Part shown: piece after piece, positions 6,401 through 9,427 of the stretch
Numbering within the stretch: the stretch's first letter is position 1
Layout of the letters: every line of letters begins with the position of its first letter
Source of the DNA: an uncultured Chitinophaga sp.
Lineage (GTDB): Bacteria; Bacteroidota; Bacteroidia; Chitinophagales; Chitinophagaceae
Direction: 5' to 3'
DNA: 9,427 bases
Assembly (NCBI RefSeq): GCF_937874145.1
Contig: NZ_CALNBI010000129.1
Location: forward strand, 1 to 9,427
Translations under genes and position numbers: made by a program
Notes under the pieces: generated by a model
Told to the model about the DNA's origin: nothing
The model's input: only the letters and a program-made list of their open reading frames with translations
The model's database searches: none

Positions 6401-6791
6401 GAAAGAGAACATCGAAATCCGCACATACTCCATCATCTACGACGCCATCGACGAGCTCAAATCCGCGATGGAAGGGATGCTGGAACCGAAAATCGAGAAA
6501 AAGGTTACCGCGAACGTCGAAATCCGCGAAACCTACAAGTTCGACAAGGCTACCGTTGCGGGCTGCTTCGTTCTCGACGGCAAACTCTTCCGCAATTCGC
6601 GCATAAACCTGGTACGCGACGGTATCGTGGTGCACACAGGCGAGCTGCAGTCGCTGAAACGTTACAAAGACGATGTGAAAGAAGTCGTTTCCGGTATGGA
6701 ATGCGGTCTTTCCATCAAGAACTACAGCGACCTCAAAGTCGGCGACATCGTCGAAGGCTTCGAAGAAGTGGAAGTGAAACGTACCCTCTAA
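3420..6791 (+). CDS. infB: Translation initiation factor IF-2 with very long low-complexity N-terminal region
   Basis: A 1123-residue protein from the ATG at 3420. IF2 is the GTPase that delivers fMet-tRNA to the 30S subunit and promotes 50S joining. Domains: an N-terminal IF2N-like helical unit (PRLLAAAKEFNIGKETLIDFL, about 9-50), a Lys/Glu-rich then Pro/Glu/Lys/Ala-rich linker (about 65-370), a basic stretch (KRKRKRIVVEKK), a Gly-rich repeat block (about 399-487), and a second IF2N-like unit (LQVTEFLSVSELANLMDV, about 543-605). The GTPase domain has G1 GHVDHGKT (632-639), G2 GGIT (656), G3 DTPGHE (679), G4 NKVD (733) and G5 SAKSG (769), all intact. The beta-barrel domain II and domains III and IV follow to the C-terminus (KGDVDGSVEAL, then VGDIVEGFEEVEVKRTL). 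The frame is also open from an ATG at 3360, adding 20 basic residues. The 3420 start is preferred because the family N-terminus begins there and GGAAGGA lies at 3401-3407. The gene probably belongs to the rimP-nusA transcript. Confidence 0.96.
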   Translation: MPEVTNNTPRLLAAAKEFNIGKETLIDFLAGKGYDMDGFGSPNARLTAQMYHALQNEFQQDKANKRKSDQIALPKGTVLDAAKKKEKEEAELAAKKKEEADAVAKKRDEAPTAKPEPAPEPEPAPKAAPQPEARTEQPAPQPEPAPAPQPQPAAEAKPEPKPEPAPEPKKEAAPEPKAAAKEEEVVKPESPKINGPRIMGTIDLDALNPANRKKTAKTETEEDKPAPAPQEPKPDAEDKLEPKPQPAPEPKAEPKAAKEETPAPQPAPQPEKPAAAVKPEPKPEPKQEPKPESKPAAREETAAPAAQTPAPAAPEAPASPAAASDASGDDAGPSVIENIQATRLSGPKVIGKIDLPVSQDRRDNKGFNKDEKRKRKRIVVEKKPEPIKPGEFAREGAQGNRGPGQHGGGQHGTQQGNRGPGGPGQRGPGQHGGQQGNRGPGGPGQRGPGGHQGNRGPGGHQGNRGPNNRNQRPGQGNFGQGAPRGPQDREIDKNEIQNKIKETMAKMGGTTRGGKSTKASRRRDKRHEMAEREAQNMADGNKLQVTEFLSVSELANLMDVSFAEVISKCMGLGIMVSINQRLDAEVIELVAGEFGYEVEFIGVDDATDDDEDEIVDDPEDLEPRAPIVTIMGHVDHGKTSLLDYIRNANVVAGEAGGITQHIGAYQVTTASGKKVTFLDTPGHEAFTAMRARGAKVADIAVIVIAADDAIMPQTREAISHSQAAGLPMVFAINKVDKDGANPEKIKEQLAGMNLLVEDWGGKFQSQEISAKSGMNIDVLLEKILLEAELLDLKANPNREASGTVIEATLDKGRGYVTTVLVQNGSLSQGDTIVSGAHFGKIKAMFNERGQRVEKVGPSAPVQLLGLNGAPQAGEKFRMYEDESEAKDLANRRAQIVREQGIRTKKHITLDEIGRRLALGNFKQLNLIIKGDVDGSVEALSDSLQKLSTEEIVVSVVLKGVGQITESDVLLATASDALVIGFQVRPSLNAARLAEKENIEIRTYSIIYDAIDELKSAMEGMLEPKIEKKVTANVEIRETYKFDKATVAGCFVLDGKLFRNSRINLVRDGIVVHTGELQSLKRYKDDVKEVVSGMECGLSIKNYSDLKVGDIVEGFEEVEVKRTL
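3612..4440 (+). other. Pro/Glu/Lys/Ala-rich low-complexity linker region inside infB
   Basis: This stretch first encodes a Lys/Glu-rich segment (AAKKKEKEEAELAAKKKEEA), then long runs of PEP, PAP, EPK and KPEPKPEP-type units built from CCC, GAA/GAG, GCC and AAA codons. It would be extended and disordered in the protein. It contains the first copy of a conserved island, GPRIMGTIDL (4002-4031). A second copy, GPKVIGKIDL (4455-4484), lies just beyond it. Such islands in otherwise disordered sequence suggest docking motifs. The base composition also creates a long spurious open frame on the other strand. Confidence 0.8.
4614..4880 (+). repeat. Imperfect tandem repeat encoding a Gly/Pro/Gln/Asn/Arg-rich block of IF-2
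   Basis: The core GNRGP occurs five times, at 4614, 4665, 4725, 4776 and 4803. It is separated by variants of GGPGQRGPGQHGG, so the largest units are about 50-60 nt and the last is shorter. The DNA repeats GGCAACCGCGGCCCCGG-like words. The encoded segment lacks acidic residues until the final PQD and resembles RGG/prion-like RNA-binding regions. The array lies in frame, so unit gain or loss would not disrupt the gene. Confidence 0.8.
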
Positions 6792-6799
6792 ACATCCTG

Positions 6800-6840
6800 T
6801 TGCGGCGGGTCTCAACGCCCGCCGCAATTCCGAAATTTTT
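6800..6840 (+). terminator. First stem-loop after infB (terminator-like)
   Basis: TTGCGGCGGG (6800-6809) and CCCGCCGCAA (6818-6827) form a perfect 10-bp, very GC-rich stem with an 8-nt loop, beginning 8 nt after the infB stop codon. The T-run (6836-6840) is 8 nt beyond the stem, which is farther than in a classic intrinsic terminator. The structure may instead protect the 3' end or assist the second hairpin. Confidence 0.6.
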
Positions 6841-6849
6841 GTTAAATAG

Positions 6850-6878
6850 ATTAGCCGTCTTTGTGCGGCTAATTTTTT
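6850..6878 (+). terminator. Second, canonical intrinsic terminator after infB
   Basis: ATTAGCCG (6850-6857) pairs with CGGCTAAT (6866-6873) in a perfect 8-bp stem with an 8-nt loop. The T-run (6873-6878) follows with no gap. This is the probable end of the rimP-nusA-infB transcript. Confidence 0.8.
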
Positions 6879-6891
6879 ATCAGTTACTTTG
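6860..6891 (+). promoter_or_regulatory. Candidate promoter of the parvulin gene, nested in the terminator
   Basis: TTTG (6860-6863, in the loop of the second terminator) is followed after 20 nt by TTACTTTG (6884-6891), one mismatch from TAnnTTTG. The spacing is right for a Bacteroidota promoter, and the gene begins at 6911. The imperfect -7 box makes this a moderate candidate. Confidence 0.35.
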
Positions 6892-6910
6892 AGAAGACAG
6901 TAGCATTTAT

Positions 6911-8302
6911 ATGAAGAAATTTGTCATATCTTCCTTCGCCGCCATGTTCCTATTCCAGGTAGCCGTGGCGCAGCAGAAAAAGATTATTGCCGACAAGATC
7001 GTCGCCAAGGTGGGTGAAAAGATCATCCTGCAGTCCGACATCGAGTCGGCCATGGTGGATATGCAGCAGCAGGCCCTCGAAGGGGTTCCCCTTCCGGCCA
7101 ACGCGCCCTGCGCCGCCATCGAGCAGATCATTGCGCAGAAGATCCTGGTACTCCAGGCCGAGCGCGACTCTCTTCCCATTTCCGAATCCGACGTGGAAGG
7201 CCGTATCGAATCCCAGATCCGCTGGGCCGAACAGCGCTACAACGGCCGCGAGAACATGACGAAAGTGACCGGCTACACCATCTACCAGCTCCGCGAACGC
7301 TTCCGCGACGCCATCCGTGAGAACATGCTTGCCAAAGCCATGCGCGACAAGATCGTGAACTCCGTGAAAGTGACGCCCACAGAGGTTCGTACCAACTTCG
7401 AGAAAATCCCGCAGGACAGCCTGCCGTTCTACGAATCCGAACTCGAAATCGGCCAGCTCGTGATCCTGCCCAAAGCCAGCCGCGAGATGGATAAGTACGC
7501 TTACGACCGGCTCATGGATATCCGCAGCAAGGTTGAAAAGAAAGAAGGCGAATTCGGCACCTACGCCAGCCTTTACTCCGAAGACCCCGCCGTTCGCGAG
7601 AACAACGGTGTATATCCCCTCAACCGCTACGACAAAAACTGGGACCCGGAATTCCTTTCCGCCAGCTTCCGGCTGCGCGAAGGCGAAATGTCAAACCCCG
7701 TGAAGTCGCAGTTCGGCTACCACCTGATCAAGATGCTGAAGCGCGCGGGCGACAACGTGACCGTGCAGCACATCCTCCTCAAGCCGAACGTGATGACCAA
7801 CGAAATCAAGAACGCCATCCAGAAGCTGGACACCATCCGCGCCAACATCATCGCGGGCAAGACCAACTTCGCGGAAGCCGTATCCAAATACAGCGACGAT
7901 CCCATGGCGAAATTCAGCGGCGGTATGCTGACCAACCCGATGACCAACAGCACTTTCATCACCATCGACCAGCTGAACGACCCGTCCACCAAGGACATCG
8001 TAATGCTGATCGACTCGCTGAAACCGGGCGGCGTTACCAAACCGATCGAGTTTACCGACGAGCAGGGCCGTAAGGGCGTTCGCCTCGTGTACCTGAAAAC
8101 GCGTACCGAACCGCACCGCGAAAACCTCCGCGACGACTATTCCCGCATCCAGCAGCGCACCCTCCAGGAAAAACAGGCGACCGCCCTGGCCAAATGGCTG
8201 GTAGACAAGGTGCCGACTTTCTATGTGCATGTGGAAGACGAGTACAAACAGTGCGAGAATGTGACCAAATGGTCAGCCGCCAACACCATGGCATCCAATT
8301 AA
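6911..8302 (+). CDS. Periplasmic peptidyl-prolyl isomerase/chaperone, SurA-like with two parvulin domains
   Basis: A 463-residue protein with a signal peptide (MKKFVISSFAAMFLFQVAVA, cleavage likely after residue 20 before QQKK). The N-terminal chaperone region (about 24-170) starts IIADKIVAKVGEKIILQSDIE, the SurA-type opening. Parvulin domain 1 covers about 179-277 (EIGQLVILPK through PVKSQFGYHLIKML). Parvulin domain 2 covers about 284-397 (VQHILLKPN, SDDPMAKFSGGML, VRLVYLKTRTEP). Domain 2 keeps the HIL histidine, while domain 1 has GQL at that place and may be structural. The family folds outer-membrane beta-barrel proteins in the periplasm. Only two Cys residues exist (67 and 448), one near each end of the mature chain. 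The start is the ATG giving a clean signal peptide; no Shine-Dalgarno sequence is seen. The gene is probably monocistronic, being bounded by terminators on both sides. Confidence 0.92.
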   Translation: MKKFVISSFAAMFLFQVAVAQQKKIIADKIVAKVGEKIILQSDIESAMVDMQQQALEGVPLPANAPCAAIEQIIAQKILVLQAERDSLPISESDVEGRIESQIRWAEQRYNGRENMTKVTGYTIYQLRERFRDAIRENMLAKAMRDKIVNSVKVTPTEVRTNFEKIPQDSLPFYESELEIGQLVILPKASREMDKYAYDRLMDIRSKVEKKEGEFGTYASLYSEDPAVRENNGVYPLNRYDKNWDPEFLSASFRLREGEMSNPVKSQFGYHLIKMLKRAGDNVTVQHILLKPNVMTNEIKNAIQKLDTIRANIIAGKTNFAEAVSKYSDDPMAKFSGGMLTNPMTNSTFITIDQLNDPSTKDIVMLIDSLKPGGVTKPIEFTDEQGRKGVRLVYLKTRTEPHRENLRDDYSRIQQRTLQEKQATALAKWLVDKVPTFYVHVEDEYKQCENVTKWSAANTMASN

Positions 8303-8326
8303 TGGATTTCAGCAAATCATGATACT

Positions 8327-8356
8327 ATCCCGGCACCTCCAGTGCCGGGATTTTTT
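8327..8356 (+). terminator. Strong intrinsic terminator after the parvulin gene
   Basis: ATCCCGGCAC (8327-8336) and GTGCCGGGAT (8342-8351) form a perfect 10-bp stem with a 5-nt loop. Six T follow at 8351-8356. It lies 24 nt after the stop codon. Confidence 0.92.
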
Positions 8357-8464
8357 ATGCCGGCAACCGGTTATCGGCGGCCATGGCCCGTTTCCATGCA
8401 AAATACCCTTCCGCGCCCGCTGGTAGTGCATTTTGGAGGATGCGGCCGTTTGGAAATTTAAGCG

Positions 8465-8472
8465 TAACTTTG
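8465..8472 (+). promoter_or_regulatory. Candidate -7 box (TAACTTTG) for the amidophosphoribosyltransferase gene
   Basis: TAACTTTG matches TAnnTTTG exactly and lies 18 nt before the ATG at 8491. No clear TTG stands at the ideal -33 distance; TTTG copies at 8449 and 8432 are too near and too far. The rest of the 134-nt gap after the terminator holds only short palindromes. Confidence 0.5.
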
Positions 8473-8490
8473 CGACTTCAATTTTACAGC

Positions 8491-9427
8491 ATGAGTGATG
8501 CGATTAAGCATGAATGCGGCCTGGCATTCATAAGATTAAGAAAACCATTCAGTTATTATCAACAGAAATACGGAACGGTTTTCTACGGCCTGAATAAGCT
8601 GTACCTTCTCATGGAAAAGCAGCACAACCGTGGGCAAGACGGCGCAGGCCTGGCCACTGTAAAATTACACACCGAGCCCGGGGTGCCTTTCATGCACCGC
8701 ATCCGGAGCGCGCAACCGCAACCCATCGGCGACGTTTTCGGGAAAGTCCGCGACGAAATTGCAGAGATCGAAAAGTACCAGCCCGAGATCACCCGTTACC
8801 CGGGCCTCATGAAAGGGCACGTCCGCTTCCTGGGCGAACTGCTGCTGGGGCATCTCCGTTACGCCACCCAGGGCAAAAACGACGTCGAACTGTGCCATCC
8901 CTTCGTAAGATATAACACCATTCCCGCCCGCAACCTCACCATGGCCGGAAACTTCAACCTGGTGAATGTGGACGAGCTGTTCAGCTTCACGAAAGTTTCT
9001 CCCGGCGACAAACATAAGAACTCCGACCTCGCCGCCATGCTCGAAGTGGTTCACCACTTCCTTTGCAAAGAAGACGAAGCGCGGCAGAACGGGCTCGATG
9101 TGAAGAATATCCTCAAGCAGGCGTTCTCCATGTTCGACGGTGGTTATCATGTGGGAGGGCTCATCGGTTCCGGCGATTCCTTCGTTATCCGCGATCCCCA
9201 CGGCATCCGTCCTTCTTATTACTACGTAAACGAAGACGTGATCGTGACCGCCTCCGAGCGCGCCGCCATCCGTACCACCTTTAACGTGGGTGAAAATGAA
9301 GTGATGGAGCTCATGCCCGGCAACGCACTCATCGTGAAGGAAAACGGCGAATACTCTATCGAAGAGATCATCCCCGCCCGCGAGCGCCGCGCCTGTTCAT
9401 TCGAGCGGATCTACTTCTCCCGCGGCA
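8491..9427 (+). CDS. purF: Amidophosphoribosyltransferase, N-terminal glutaminase part (runs off window)
   Basis: The first 312 codons, open to the window edge. The enzyme transfers the glutamine amide nitrogen to PRPP, the first committed step of purine synthesis. The class II (Ntn) glutaminase domain is visible. The putative nucleophile is Cys9 in HECGLAF, preceded by an 8-residue leader that must be removed if Cys is to become N-terminal, as in the Bacillus-type enzyme. Other motifs are QHNRGQDGAG (44-53), GHLRYATQG (120-128), GNFNLVN (153-159), RDPHGIRP (234-241) and CSFERIYFSRG (302-312), where the phosphoribosyltransferase domain begins. Departures from classical PurF are an extra Asn in QHNRGQ and MAGNFN where HNGN is usual. 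I recall this as a form found in Bacteroidota, so the symbol denotes family rather than proven orthology. The phosphoribosyltransferase half lies outside the window. Confidence 0.88.
   Translation, partial: MSDAIKHECGLAFIRLRKPFSYYQQKYGTVFYGLNKLYLLMEKQHNRGQDGAGLATVKLHTEPGVPFMHRIRSAQPQPIGDVFGKVRDEIAEIEKYQPEITRYPGLMKGHVRFLGELLLGHLRYATQGKNDVELCHPFVRYNTIPARNLTMAGNFNLVNVDELFSFTKVSPGDKHKNSDLAAMLEVVHHFLCKEDEARQNGLDVKNILKQAFSMFDGGYHVGGLIGSGDSFVIRDPHGIRPSYYYVNEDVIVTASERAAIRTTFNVGENEVMELMPGNALIVKENGEYSIEEIIPARERRACSFERIYFSRG

Noticed and set aside
3360..6791. Possible frameshift or degenerate copy in infB because of its size and low complexity
   Set aside because: The frame is uninterrupted, and all five GTPase motifs and the C-terminal domains are intact. 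Long N-terminal tails are common in IF2.

Overview
The window looks like a chromosomal housekeeping segment from a member of the Bacteroidota, most likely Chitinophagaceae (Chitinophaga-like). The evidence is of three kinds. Several gene starts follow a TAnnTTTG-type -7 box, and most lack a Shine-Dalgarno sequence. The small genes are of types familiar from this phylum (DUF4834, and a TM2/DUF2752 pair). The IF2 and amidophosphoribosyltransferase sequences have the Bacteroidota form. The genus is inferred from remembered family features, not from a search. No mobile element, CRISPR array, rRNA or tRNA gene was seen.

Layout. Positions 1-425 (+) hold the 3' part of a HAD phosphatase gene. Three small genes lie on the minus strand: a DUF2752 protein (1107-1391), a TM2-domain protein (749-1114) that overlaps it by 8 nt, and a DUF4834-like protein (429-698) that converges tail to tail with the HAD gene. 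A 175-nt divergent intergenic region (1392-1566) carries candidate promoters in both directions and a perfect 9-bp hairpin just before rimP. The plus strand then carries rimP (1567-2031), nusA (2045-3292) and infB (3420-6791). This is the classical transcription/translation operon: ribosome maturation factor, transcription elongation/termination factor and initiation factor IF2. Two terminator-like hairpins follow infB. Next are a secreted two-domain parvulin chaperone of the SurA type (6911-8302), a strong intrinsic terminator (8327-8356), and the 5' 312 codons of an amidophosphoribosyltransferase (8491 to the window end).

How they work together. RimP matures the 30S subunit, NusA governs pausing, termination and antitermination, and IF2 places initiator tRNA on the ribosome. 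Co-transcription links these steps. The rimP leader hairpin and the hairpin plus U-tract between nusA and infB are places where NusA could feed back on its own operon; that is inference. The parvulin acts in the periplasm on outer-membrane protein folding, and the last gene begins purine synthesis. They look like separate transcription units.

On novelty: I see no convincing undescribed multi-gene system. The best leads are the rimP leader (hairpin plus an overlapping 18-codon reading frame), the nusA-infB intercistronic hairpin, the Gly-rich repeat block in IF2, a sharp Glu-codon switch within nusA, and a non-canonical oxyanion-hole region in the amidophosphoribosyltransferase.
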